From assembly GCA_947568835.1 (NCBI GenBank), contig OX387610.1:4318001-4382000 (forward strand): a DNA stretch of 64,000 bases. Direction: 5' to 3'. This DNA is from Protonemura montana. Its lineage: Eukaryota > Arthropoda > Insecta > Plecoptera > Nemouridae. Below, piece by piece: positions 12,333 to 24,420 of the stretch (the stretch's first letter is position 1; the number at the start of each line of letters is the position of its first letter). A program made the translations under genes and the position numbers. The notes below the pieces were generated by a model. It had not been told where the DNA came from, did not search any database, and saw nothing but the letters and a program-made list of their open reading frames with translations.

Positions 12333-13456
12333 TGAACTGAATTTGATAGTGAACTAGTATAATGTAGCAATTTTAACTTGTTGTAACCCGCACAAAATCT
12401 CGGCGAACTGAATGCTAGGGTCCGAACTGGACGACTGACTTTACATTGGCAAGCGACCACCCAGTGGTTGCTTTCCATCTAGCCTCGTTAGAGTCCACTT
12501 TTGACCTTAAATTTAATTACCCTCATGGCAGGGTTTCAAATGCACGGGAAGGTTTCTGCATCTCCTACCGAAGATTGGACGAATTCTTGGCTTCTGGGTT
12601 CTTGGTTTTAATTTCTTTTATTTATTTATTCTAGAGAACTCTAGAAGAGCTATAAGAATCGTCAGTACAGAGTTTGTTTATTAAATTGTGGTGTGTGCTT
12701 AACTTTAAGTAAACATTAACAATATGCTTTTATGAGAAACATAATTAAGATACAATTTTTAATTAACTATCAAAATATTCTTTCATTGAGTTTGGCTTAC
12801 ATGCCTACATGTATTAACACTGTTATTACTAGCATTATATTACATGCTAAACAACTCTATCACTTTTATTATAAGTAATAGTTTTATTATAATTTTATTA
12901 AATTTTTTTCAATATACCTAACCTATCTATAAATATCCATACTAGAAAATAAGGCCCACACAATTACAAAGCACTTGTTAGTAGCCAGTAAACAAATACT
13001 AACAAATATCTACAAACCCAGTTTAAAAATATCCTATTTTTGATAACAGAAAGAATTTCTTCTAAAATTCTTAGATTAATTGAAAGTTTGATTCTAAATT
13101 ATCTGTAAAACACGCTGTTTCAACAAGCCAATTTCCTTTCACTTAAAAAAAACAATTTTTAAAACGTACTTCTTTCTTGTGACCATTCAAAAGTGCAATT
13201 ATATAAACTAAAAAAAAATACCTTTTTGTGTCGTTTAACAACCTATAGATACAGCAAGCTGAAAACAAATTTTAAAAATATGTCTGACCAGACTGTCGTC
13301 ATAAAAAAAAAAGTTTTTCATAATCTTTGAGGTAAATTTTAAGGTTGTGAACTCCGCGCAAGTAATTTTCGACTGAACCCACTGTGTCTATTATTCATTC
13401 TAATTTAGTATGTTTCCAGCCCATGCTGACTGCCAAGCTTGCGGTGGGCTGTGTTA
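12333..13456. other. Non-coding AT-rich spacer
   Basis: Mostly A/T-rich sequence with homopolymer runs. I see no gene, RNA gene or dispersed element in it. Confidence 0.5.
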
Positions 13457-14591
13457 TTGCATTTTCGACTGGCCTGCACCAGGGCGGGTTTGAAACTTGC
13501 TTGTTTCGATGCCGTCATGCTCTCCACCGGGTTTGCACCAGCTCCGAGCGAGAGCGCTCCAACCCGAACACGTGATCACTAGCTGTCAGTGCATTAATTT
13601 TTTTTCAATTGCACCGTCGAAATTCTTGGAGCAAGAAAAGTGCACCGGGAGTGACCCGAGAGCGAGCAACTCTGCCAGTTGAACACGTGAAAGTTGCACT
13701 GGGACAGAGTCACATGCCCAGTCGAACACGTGAAAGTTGCACTGGGGCAGAGTCACATATCCAGTCGAACACGTGAAAGTTGCACTGGGGCAGAGTCACA
13801 TGCCCAGTCAAACACGTGAAAGTTGCACTGGGACAGAGACACATGCCCAGTCGAACACTTGAAAGTTGCACTGGGACAGTCACATGCCCAGTCGAACACG
13901 CGAAAGTTGCACTGGGGCAGAGTCACATGGCCAGTCGAACACGCGAAAGTTGCACTGGGGCAGAGTCACATGCCCAGTCGAACACGTGAAAGTTGCACTG
14001 GGACAGAGTCACATGCCCAGTCGAACACGTGAAAGTTGCACTGGGGCGGAGTCACATACCTAGTCGAACACGTGAAAGTTGCACTGGGGCAGAGTCACAT
14101 GCCCAGTCGAACACGTGAAAGTTGCACTGGAGCAGAGTCACATGCCCAGTTGAACACGTGAAAGTTGCACTGGGGCAGAGTCACATGCCCAGTCGAACAC
14201 GTGAAAGTTGCACTGGGACAGAGTCACATGCCCAGTCGAACACGTGAAAGTTGCACTGGAGCAGAGTCACATGCCCAGTCGAACACGTGAAAGTTGCACT
14301 GGGGCGGAGTCACATGCCCAGTTGAACATGTGAAAGTTGCACTGGGGCAGAGTCACATGCCCAGGCAAACACGTGAAAGTTGCACTGGGGCAGAATCACA
14401 TGCCCAGTTGAACACGTGAAAGTTCCACTGGGGCAGAGTCACATGCCCAGTCGAACACGTGAAAGTTGTACTGGGGCAGAGTTTCATGCCCAGTCGAACA
14501 CGTGAAAGTTGCACTGGGGCAGTCACATACCCAGTCAAACACGTGAAAGTTGCACTGGGGCAGAGTCACATGTCCAGTCGAACACGCAGAT
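13457..14591 (-). mobile_element. Repeat element carrying a 43-bp minisatellite (copy 2, inverted)
   Basis: Reverse-complement counterpart of 4483-5083. The unique part is at 13457-13675 (shared phrases 'ctgcaccagggcgggtttg' and 'ggagcaagaaaagtgcacc'). About 21 copies of the 43-bp unit then run to 14591, against about nine in copy 1. It ends at 'cacgcagat', the complement of the start of copy 1. Most units keep CACGTG, and a few read cacgcg or cacttg. No coding content. Confidence 0.88.
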
Positions 14592-16106
14592 CGCCCCTAG
14601 TGCACACCAGGGACGCACCGGGGCAGCCAGTCGAATACGTAATTAGTTTGATAGGAAGCCATTTGACCAAAATCGTCAACTCTGTCACAGACAACCCAAA
14701 TCGTGTATTCTATCCGTGGTCAATAAGCACATTGTCTTGAATTCCGAGACGCTAAACCTATGTGTCACGGGCAAAGCAAAACAGACATCCGTGAAACGTG
14801 ACGTCGTCGTCGACACTTTGTCAAACGCACGTCCAGCTGAATGCGCAGCAAAAAACCAATGGAAATTAATTAACACTCAACGCACGCGCAGTAGATAGAG
14901 TTTCGTTTCAATCGGACTCGATTGAACTCCACGGTCCACTTGATTTGATAGATCGTCGCATTAGAGAGGGCTGTGATTTACGCAGGGCAAGGAATGTTCC
15001 CTTGGTTGACTCAAAAACGTGAAAGGCGATTACACAAGGTCATGCAAATGGCTGCCAGGGATTTTCAAAAATGCATAAAAAATATAAGACATAATCTGTG
15101 ACATAATTTAAAAAATGAAACTTTATATCTGTTTGAAATTGACCGTAGGGGTCGAAGAGATTTATGTGGGGGAATAGGTTTCCTAGTAAACCCTTAGCGT
15201 CAATCGTCATCCATATTTATATTAATTTTAGGATAAAGTAGGCATTGCAAATAGCTGATACCAATTTGTAACGGTACTAGACCACGAGCGTTCCAGGTTC
15301 TTAACCCAAATTTGGAGCGAATTCATATGATTTTCGCCATAAAAATACTGCAGAAAGCGCCGTAAATACCTCTCTCTTTTGCTTTTACGAAGTGTTTCTT
15401 TAGGGTAGGACGCTGTGTGTCAGCCATTTTTACAGAAGTCTTGCAAATACAATGGAGACGACACTCGCAAAGTCTGTGACAAGCTTTCGAGGGACGCCTA
15501 GACACGCAATCTCTTCGGAGACGTCGTGAACAAGGCACATCGATTAGACCAAATGTATCCACAAAAAAAAATCATAAAAGAAATTTTGACAAGTTTCCAC
15601 GTTTTTCGCGCGCTTGGGCACATATTCGCTCGGCTAGCAATCGCGAAAATCTAGATTAATTCCCGTTTTGCGGGTATTGTTCCCGACTCGCTAGTTTCAA
15701 TTTTTGTTCCCGATTCATTGCGAAGTGTTTTCCAATCCTGTCCCAAAAGTCAGTCCTTCGCCCGGGCCGTGCAAAGGGGACGCTGAACGTGGACCGAACG
15801 GTATTCAAAAATCAATGTCGCTGTCGCTGGGACGGCGTTCAACGGAGTGCCTTGAATACCAAATGCAGTCTCGGCGCTGGAGTGTGATTGCTCAAAGGCT
15901 GCTTCAACCTACCATTGCAATTCGGGACGTGGGCGTGTGTCTTTTACATGCGGTTCGGGTTGCCGGTTTTGGAAAGGACCACAGCGAGGTGAAAAATAAA
16001 TGTATATTTTTTTTAGTATGAGGGAAGAGTGTAAGTGTTTACATTTAAGCGCGTGAAAATTCCTCAGATCTTTTTATTCGTAAATGAAGCGACATGTGCG
16101 ATGTGT
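14592..16106. other. Non-coding spacer
   Basis: No gene I can support. Short open frames at 15323-15562 (minus) and 15704-16021 (plus) have no recognisable domain or splice context. Confidence 0.4.
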
Positions 16107-16245
16107 GAAATCTGATTTAAATTGCAAACGCTTGCAATGCGCGGGGTATTTTATTAGGAGGAACAATAATAAACTCTCAAAAATTGACGCTCAAACGGGG
16201 AATCGAACCCCAATCTCAAGGTGACCGATCAAAAGACATGAGCGA
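16107..16245 (-). mobile_element. tRNA-derived SINE/foldback element, partial
   Basis: Contains ctgatttaaattgcaaacgc, 'cttgcaatgcgcggggtat' and, reading the minus strand, a B box in 'ggggttcgattccccg'. The tRNA 5' half is lost. Confidence 0.78.
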
Positions 16246-16683
16246 TATTTGGTTTTACTATTTCATTCATGAACCCTTTGCCAAGAATGCGTTTTTCTGT
16301 AATAAATCTCCAGTCTCGATTTCTATTGGTTTTTAACCCAAAAATATGACCTAGAAAAAAAACTGTAAAGGGTTTACAATAAATGTTGGCACAATTGTAT
16401 TAAACCGTGTCACATCAATGACTGCCATAAGTTTTGGAGCTGACGTCTTGATACAAAAAATAAAATTAGCTGAAGAATTAGCGCTAACCCAAATATAACC
16501 TCTTTTTATTCGGGAGAGGAACGGCTATTTTTTTAATGTTTTGTTTTGCAATTTTGGCAACGCAAAATAAAAATACTTCCAAAGGTCTTCGAAAACAAAG
16601 TAAAATAAACGTACGGTTGCAGTCCTTATATTTCGCCCATAAGAGCTGGACACATGCAAGTCGAGGGAGACGAGGATATGTTT

Positions 16684-16727
16684 GCTTCAAGGTCGCTTCA
16701 AGGTCGCTTCAAGGTCACTTCAAGGTC
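16684..16727 (+). repeat. 11-bp tandem repeat of a TCAAGGTC motif
   Basis: Four direct copies of gcttcaaggtc (the last begins acttc). Each contains TCAAGGTC followed by G or A. TCAAGGTCA is the extended half-site bound by FTZ-F1/SF-1 and ERR-type nuclear receptors. No gene with a start nearby was identified, so a regulatory role is only a possibility. Confidence 0.6.
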
Positions 16728-17906
16728 GATGCAAGAAGTTTAGCAGAGGGTGGCGCGAGACGCGGGCACGCCCACAGTCCGTGAAGGGAATGGAAAAATG
16801 CTGTGTTTACGGAATCGAATTTATTCAACCACGTCCCAACCAGTGTAAGCAAAAGACTCAAAAGACAGTTGTAAGAAGTCAATAAATGATTTTTTTTTAT
16901 TAAAACTGTTTTTATGATTTAAGCGAATGCATAACAGCGTTTTTTTTTTTTAATTTTTTATTAGAGATATTTTAATTTGAAATGTAGAGTTTGTCCACGT
17001 ATTTTCATTAATTCAAAAAAAAATATATCAATTCAACAATACAATACAATACTCAACACTCAATACACAATACCTTTGCTAGAGTTCCCACACCGTGATA
17101 ATAGTTCGAACCACGAACACAGGTCGACAGAGAGGAGAGAGTATTTGAAAACAGAGTCAATTTCACTTTTCAGATGCTGATAAATACCCTCGATTTAAAT
17201 TTGATTCCCAAGCCTTAACGACTCTAATCCCGACTTTATAAAGCAAATGGTCTTATCTGCAACTGGCGCTGTACAGACAACAAACGGCTTTGAAATTGAG
17301 AATTAATCTACAATTAATCCTTGTAACCCATCCCCTGCCCCGAGTCCCAATTGGGGCACAGTCATTCCACTTAACCAATCCCATAATGCGGCACAGTGCG
17401 AAGCATTTCGCTTCCCAGCATTGTAAAACATATACCAAACTATCTGCACTGAAAGGCAGGCAGAGCGGCATGGCTTTATGTTATACTTTTAATTGGAGGA
17501 ATTCCTTTAGCGAACAAACGCCCCTCCTCCTACCCACACCTTCGTACACTGTTACAATAATTAATTAACACCGGCTGATTTCTATGGCGCAGTGGATTTC
17601 AGTTCAACTTTCCCACACTCTCTCGATCTCTGTACGTATAGCGTGTTGGAAATCTCGCAAGTGCGGAAGACTTTTCGGAAAAGTTTTGCTTTTGATAGAA
17701 TCAAGTTCATTAAAATCTCGTTTATCGGGGTTGATATAAAGTGCAGTCACTTCAATTTTCTAGCCGACTGGAAAACTTGGAAAATCTCGAAATCTGTTTG
17801 CCTTCCTGATGTGACAATGAAGCTTTTCTTCAGAACTTTATGGAATTATTACAAAGCCTTGTGGATCACCAATAAGCCACTGGTTTTCTGATTTTTATTT
17901 TTAGAA
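16728..17906. other. Non-coding spacer
   Basis: No recognisable gene. Several open frames of 65-99 codons lack domains and splice context. Confidence 0.4.
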
Positions 17907-17972
17907 ATCTGATTTAAATCGCAAACGCTTGCAATGCGCGGTGTATTTTCTTATTAGGAATCACTCCATCCA
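17907..17972 (-). mobile_element. tRNA-SINE family tail fragment
   Basis: Carries ctgatttaaatcgcaaacgc and 'gcttgcaatgcgcggtgta' with 'ttattaggaatcact'. Only the tail module remains. Confidence 0.7.
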
Positions 17973-18020
17973 ATTGAATAACTTAATTTTTATTCAACAC
18001 ATTAGGCTGTGTTCTTCTAG

Positions 18021-18520
18021 CCGAACGGTTTGGCGTGTTGAAAACACCGGTTCTCATGAGAACACCGAAGTTAAGCAACACTGCGCTGGGTCAGGTATTG
18101 AATGGGTGACCATCATACACATGACCGGTTCTGTTCGGGAGAGAGGTTGGAGGGATGAAAGTTAAGCAACACTGCGCTGGGTCAGGTATTGTAGGGGTGA
18201 CCATTGTACACATGACCAGTTCTATTCGGCAGAGAGCTTGGAGGGATGAAAGTTAGTTCAGCAACTTCACTCGCCTTGATTGTCAACCTTTCGAAAGCAT
18301 GGATTTGTGGAGGAATCCTACTGCTCCCGATGTACCGTCCTTAGGAAGGGACGTTAAGCCGGTGGTCCCTGTGGTGCTCTTCGACAAGAGTAGGACGTGC
18401 CTGCAACGGGTTTCCCCTCTTTCTTCTAGGCTAGGTTAGACATGTTTTGACAACGGGCCCTGTGGCACTGGTATAATGGCGTCGGTGAATAAATGGATGA
18501 TGATGAGGATGATGATAGCA
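18021..18520 (+). mobile_element. 5S-derived SINE with duplicated head and inverted tail
   Basis: The 5S-like head (aagttaagcaacactgcgc) appears twice, at about 18069 and 18160. It is followed by the family body ('catggatttgtggaggaat', 'ggacgttaagccggtggtc') and 'ctaggctaggtta'. The tail then reads 'ttttgacaacgggccctgtg', which is inverted relative to intact copies, and ends in (gat)n. This is a rearranged or chimeric copy. Confidence 0.82.
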
Positions 18521-18536
18521 TTCAAAATCCAGTTGA

Positions 18537-18588
18537 AACAGTTACTAATGTTAAGGTTAGATAAAGTAGACATGAGTCTAAAAACAAT
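18537..18588. mobile_element. MITE end fragment
   Basis: The sequence aaggttagataaagtagaca followed by 'gagtctaaaaacaat' matches the right end of the foldback MITE at 3552-3861 and 35952-36180. Confidence 0.65.
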
Positions 18589-18589
18589 A

Positions 18590-19384
18590 CAAACCTAGAG
18601 TTATCACACAAAAACTGTGATTGAACATCGGTTCGAATCTAAAAAAAAATCAAATCCAAAATCAAAATCGAATCCACGCATACCAATAAATTTACAATAG
18701 TAACACAATCAAGAGTTTGTAATTTAACTTTGTGTTGTAACTTTGCTTGCCTACTTAGCAAACTCCATTGAACAATTTGCCAAATAACTTTATGTGAAAT
18801 TCTCCAGGATATCGAATTCCTTAATAATGTCACCAGCAAGATCATTTCGCGACATACAAGAACTGTTTTTTTTTTTCGTTACAAACCCTCATTTTGCCTT
18901 AACTTACAACAACCACTCTGAAATAAAACCACTGAACGTACAGATTTTCATCCAAAATACAGTCCACTCCACTTCCTGTCTCGTCCAATCAGGCATAACC
19001 AACATTTCTTAGAACTGCCAAAATCACCCCAACGTACGCACGACTTACCAGGCGACGATCCTGAAAGGTGGGGTAAGTACAAGGAAATGCTTTCTCCGTT
19101 CGCCGTCGATCTAATTCGACATCAACGTCCGTGGGCATGTAGGCGTTTGGTAGGCAAGCGCTGATGCGAAACACTCGAGCCATCGTTGAGAACCTAATGT
19201 AATTAGACATTGGTGAAGGTTGGACCGATGACACGTCTCGTCTAACTTGGGACGCGCGGGGGTGAAAGGTCACTGTAGTACCAAGACACCTACGAGTGAC
19301 CTTACATGGTGGTTAAACTGTCGTAACTTATGGGTAATGAGTATAATTAGGGTTCGCTCATCAAAGATTGGTATGAATAATTTG
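18590..19384. other. Non-coding spacer
   Basis: No gene supported. A minus-strand open frame at 18989-19273 has fairly balanced codon use but no recognisable domain. Confidence 0.35.
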
Positions 19385-19750
19385 TTGTGTTTAACGACGC
19401 ACTGTTTTGACACAGGCGCCTCGTCTGCTGGTGTCAGTTAATAAGTGGGAGAAAGAGCACCAAAAGGACCACCGGCTTAACGTCCCTTCCGAAGAACGGT
19501 ACAACAGGATTCCTCCACAAATCCATGCTGTCGAGAGGTTTTATTTTTTTCCATTTCAACCTCTCTCCAAAACAGAATTGGTCGTGAGTTTGATTATCAC
19601 CTATCCAATACCTGAACCAGCGCCGTGTTGCTAAACTTCGGTGATCTCACGAGGACCTGTGTTTCCAAAACGCCAACAGTTCTGTGGTCACCCATCCAAC
19701 ACTTGACCCAGCGCAGTATTTCTTAACTTTCAGTGATATCATGAGAATAA
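19385..19750 (-). mobile_element. 5S-derived SINE with two head copies
   Basis: Minus-strand copy. The tail 'gtttaacgacgcactgttt' is at its plus-strand left end, then the body 'ggattcctccacaaatccat', then two 5S-like heads at about 19605-19650 and 19680-19745 ('aacttcggtgatctcacga', 'gtcacccatccaacacttga'). Internal deletions are present. Confidence 0.82.
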
Positions 19751-20265
19751 TACAAAAAATTCTCTGAATTTTGCCCCTCCATGAATTGCACGTTATCAGC
19801 AAGTTCGTATTTGGAGCTTATGACTCTGTATAGACTGAAAAATAATTCAAATCACTAAATAAAGATGTAAAAATCAATCAATAAGATCTATTCGGTCATC
19901 GTGATCACCCTTTCTTTTTGTCTTGGTCTCACCGTAGTCCGGCACCCGACCGCTAGTGGCGTGCCATCAATTATTTAACAAACTGCCATGCGGGTTCGTA
20001 GCGTGTCCCGGCCTCGTTACACCATTATCCCGACCAGGCGAATAATTAACAAGCAAATTTACGTCCAATTTTCGACAACCATCGACTGCCATTGAAACTT
20101 GAAGTCTTTGAGTTCACTTAAGAGCAAACACGCGTGACAGGGTCGCGTTGTCGGCGTGGTCATTTACTCCAAAAATTAAATCTCACTGCTTGTTTAAGTT
20201 CCCTGGTTATCAATTTTAAGGTATAATTTCAAAATTCCTTTGCGCCACAGCCCTGAGCCACAACC
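19751..20265. other. Non-coding spacer
   Basis: Nothing recognised. It separates the SINE from the 72-bp satellite array. Confidence 0.4.
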
Positions 20266-22178
20266 ATGGCCGATAAGAATAACACAGAGACATTTTTCAA
20301 CCCCTAGAACCTAGTACATTGGACTGCTTGGAAAAACATGGCCCATAAGAATAACACAGAGACATTTTTCAACCCCTAGCACCTTGTACATTGGACTGCT
20401 TGGAAAAACATGGCCCATAAGAATAACACAGTGACATTTTTCAACCTCTAGCACCTAGTACATTGGACTGCTTGGAAAAACATGGCCCATAAGAATAACA
20501 CAGAGACATTTTTCAACCCCTAGCACCTTGTACATTGGACTGCTTGGAAAAACATGGCCCGTAAGAATAACACAGAGACATTTTTCAACCACTAGCACCT
20601 AGTACCTACATTGGATTGCTTGGAAAAACATGACCTATAAGAATAACACAGAGACATTTTTCAACCACTAGCACCTAGTACATTGGACTGCTTGGAAAAA
20701 CATGGCCCATAAGAATAACACAGAGACATTTTTCAACCCCTAGCACCTTGTACATTGGACTGCTTGGAAAAACATGGCCCGTAAGAATAACACAGAGACA
20801 TTTTTCAACCACTAGCACCTAGTACATTGGACTGCTTGGAAAAACATGACCTATAAGAATAACACAGAGACATTTTTCAACCACTAGCACCTAGTACATT
20901 GGACTGCTTGGAAAAACATGGCCCATAAGAATAACACAGAGACATTTTTCAACCCCTAGCACCTAGTACATTGGACTGCTTGGAAAAACATGGCCGATAA
21001 GAATAACACAGAGACATTTTTCAACCCCTAGCACCTAGTACATTGGACTGCTTGGAAAAACATGGCCCATAAGAATAACACAGAGACCTTTTTCAACCCC
21101 TAGCACCTAGTACATTGGACTGCTTGGAAAAACATGACCTATAAGAATAACACAGAGACATTTTTCAACCACTAGCACCTAGTACATTGGACTGCTTGGA
21201 AAAACATGGCCCATAAGAATAACACAGAGACATTTTTCAACCCCTAGCACCTAGTACATTGGACTGCTTGGAAAAACATGGCCGATAAAAATAACACAGA
21301 GACATTTTTCAACCACTAGCACCAAGTACATTGGACTGCTTGGAAAAACATGACCTATAAGAATAACACAGAGACCTTTTTCAACCCCTAGCACCTAGTA
21401 CATTGGACTGCTTGGAAAAACATGGCCCATAAGATTAACACAGAGACATTTTTCAACCCCTAGCACCAAGAACATTGGACTGCCTGGAAAAACATGGCCC
21501 ATAAGAATAACACAGAGACATTTTTCAACCACTAGCACCTTGTACATTGGACTGCTTGGAAAAACATGGCCCGTAAGAATAACACAGAGACATTTTTCAA
21601 CCACTAGCACCTAGTACATTGGACTGCTTGGAAAAACATGACCTATAAGAATAACACAGAGACATTTTTCAACCACTAGCACCTAGTACATTGGACTGCT
21701 TGGAAAAACATGGCCCATAAGAATAACACAGAGACATTTTTCAACCCCTAGCACCTAGCACATTGGACTGCTTGGAAAAACATGGCCGATAAGAATAACA
21801 CAGAGACATTTTTCAACCCCTAGCACCTAGTACATTGGACTGCTTGGAAAAACATGGCCCATAAGAATAACACAGAGACCTTTTTCAACCCCTAGCACCT
21901 AGTACATTGGACTGCTTGGAAAAACATGGCCCATAAGAATAACACAGAGACATTTTTCAACCACTAGCACCAAGTACATTGGACTGCTTGGAAAAACATG
22001 GCCCATAAGAATAACACAGAGACCTTTTTCAACCCCTAGCACCTAGTACATTGGACTGCTTGGAAAAACATGGCCCATAAGATTAACACAGAGACATTTT
22101 TCAACCCCTAGCACCAAGAACATTGGACTGCCTGGAAAAACATGGCCCATAAGAATAACACAGAGACATTTTTCAACT
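20266..22178. repeat. 72-bp satellite array, about 26.5 copies
   Basis: Units start with atggcccataagaataacac at 20266, 20338, 20410 and so on, 72 bp apart. Copies differ mainly at the five bases after 'atgg' and at a few fixed positions, giving recognisable subtypes and a partial higher-order order. The same unit occurs at 26654-26775 (inverted) and 33411-33675. Open frames such as 21395-21610 minus arise because 72 is divisible by three. Confidence 0.96.
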
Positions 22179-22984
22179 TTGATGAAACTTTTAACTCATT
22201 CAATAAAGGTCTAAACTATTTTTTTTTAATTACATCTTCAGACGGGAAAATAGAGCTTTACGTGACCGAATTTGCCGACGTCATTGCTACTGTCTAGAAT
22301 TGAAGTTCAAAATGTTACAAAGTTTTCCCCTCCTCCTTCCCCTAACGCCACCATCTTGAAATAAGACAGTTTCACAGCTTAATCCGAGAGATTACATTGT
22401 TCCTTTATCAAATTTACCGTCCATCTCGTCGCTGAAATCATAGCGGTGCTGACAGCGTCAGCCAGGCCCATTATCTGAAGCAATTACAATTAGAAGACCA
22501 TTGACACAAGCAGACAACAAAATCTAACTAGATCCGAGAACCACTCGGCTGGAAATCAGGCGGACTTCTCCTTTCCCCGCGTTGCATATTTCCCATCAGA
22601 ACTCTACCAGCCAGTTCTGTAGACAATAAGTGATCAAGTTCGTTGCCCTCTCGCTTCTTTGCTAGACTTCCATCGAGTTTTGTTAATGAAGCCTTTAAGT
22701 TTGCCCACAATTAGCAAAGCAATAAGAATTAGCTCATTATTAAATATTTATCAATAGTTATTTATAGCTTTATAATCAAGGATAATTGTTCTTGTTAACT
22801 AATCTATAAAGTAGCAGTGAGGTAGCAATGGTTTGTACCATCTCTAAGGGTAGGTACATAATTTTAAACAGAATATTTAAGATCGTTTGCTGATCTCCTG
22901 CCATGTTTGCTCAAATAATGCTCTGTGATTTGTGATAAGCACAGAGCACAAGGAAGTTGAAATATTTCAACTTTGTGAAACACG
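22179..22984. other. Non-coding spacer
   Basis: No gene, RNA gene or repeat recognised. One 60-codon minus-strand frame (22528-22710) is unsupported. Confidence 0.4.
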
Positions 22985-23215
22985 TGCTTATTGCTATGTC
23001 AATTGTGTGCAGTCCCATATGATAACCAATTTTTAAGATCCTTGTGCGCTATGCTTGTGCCTGTTGCTATGTCAATTGTGTGCAGTCCCATATGATAACC
23101 AAGTTTTAAGATCCTTGTGCGCTATGCTTGTGCTGATTGCTATGTCAATTGTGTGCAGTCCCATATGATAACCAAGTTTTGAGATCCTTGTGCGCTATGC
23201 TTGTGCTTACTGCCA
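22985..23215. repeat. 73-bp tandem repeat, 3 copies
   Basis: Copies begin ttgctatgtcaattgtgtgc at 22991, 23064 and 23137, exactly 73 bp apart, with few substitutions. A degraded fourth start (ctgccatgccgattgtg) follows. Confidence 0.92.
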
Positions 23216-23835
23216 TGCCGATTGTGGGTAGACCTTTACACTAAAGCGTCATTTTTTTGAAATGCTGTGACACAGAAATGCTTTCATTTAAGCGAATCGA
23301 GAAAGCTTATGAACTAAATTGAAAGCGCCATGATGAGGCTGGAAATTCAGTTTCCTTTTTGGTGACGTCACCATTAGTTGCAATATACAATGACAGGAAA
23401 ATAACTTGTTGGGATCTAATTATATTCGTCTGGGAAATACCTTCCAGGATTCAAGGCAGTTTAAGAGGATTATATTATATTTTTATGTTCTGAGAAATAA
23501 TGGGAACCCGCTCGGAAAAGCGCTCGGAAAAGCGGTCGGGAAAGCGCTAATGGAACTCGCTAATGCAACACACTTTCACTGTAACGGCGGAAAACTTTGA
23601 AAAGCTTAAAATTCAAAGCATTTGTCTTAGCTTATCAGTAAAGACCCATGTAAAGCAAGAACTTGAGCGTCTTCCCTGAACACTTTCCTTGGAAAATGAC
23701 TCGAGTAATTTTGTTGTACTTTGCGAATTGAGATACATCTGGAACATATGGGGCTAATAGCATATGGAGTACATTTATTACATTTAGTCCCACGGGAAGA
23801 ACATGCACCTGAGCGATGGTGCAATGTGCTAACCA

Positions 23836-24060
23836 TTGCTCTTATGGGTTAATGTTGCAAGACAGCTGTGTGGTCAGCCATTCTAACTGGTGGACACCAC
23901 AATTGCTCTTATGGGTTAATGTTGCAAGACAGCTGTGTGGTCGGCCATTCTAACTGGTGGACTTCACCATTGCTCTTATGGGTTAATGTTGCAAGACAGC
24001 TGTGTGGTCGGCCATTTTAACTGGTGAACTTCACCATTGCTCTTGTGGGTTAATATTACA
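23836..24060. repeat. 67-bp tandem repeat, about 3.3 copies
   Basis: Copies starting ttgctcttatgggttaatgt occur at 23836, 23903, 23970 and 24037, 67 bp apart. Confidence 0.92.
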
Positions 24061-24420
24061 AGAATTAACTCAATTAAACCTAACTCGCTTAATCCAACAC
24101 TGTATACATAATCTTATCCCCATAAACTCCCCAAGCCCCCAGATTTAAACTAAGTTGAACTTACTGAGAAAAAAGTGTCCCGCTATTTGTCAGTTCTTCG
24201 GTGAACTATCGCTCCAACTTGAGATGTTGCCCGGACACAAAGTTGGTGACCGATCGATGAACAGAAGGAAAACAAGTTTCAAGTTTCCGGATTGGTCAAT
24301 AACGGCCGACAGCTTGTTTTATGAAGACAAATGAACTCTATTATTATAGTAAGACGACCACAGAAGTTATAAAGACATATAAAACCAATGCTATGATGTA
24401 TGAACGTGAATGTACTCCTA

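Noticed and set aside
18989-19273. 94-codon minus-strand frame, possible exon
   Set aside because: Balanced composition but no domain recognised and no convincing splice pair; left unannotated.
20266-22178. CRISPR-like array
   Set aside because: Repeats are direct and contiguous with no unique spacers, and the context is a eukaryotic intron-containing genome.
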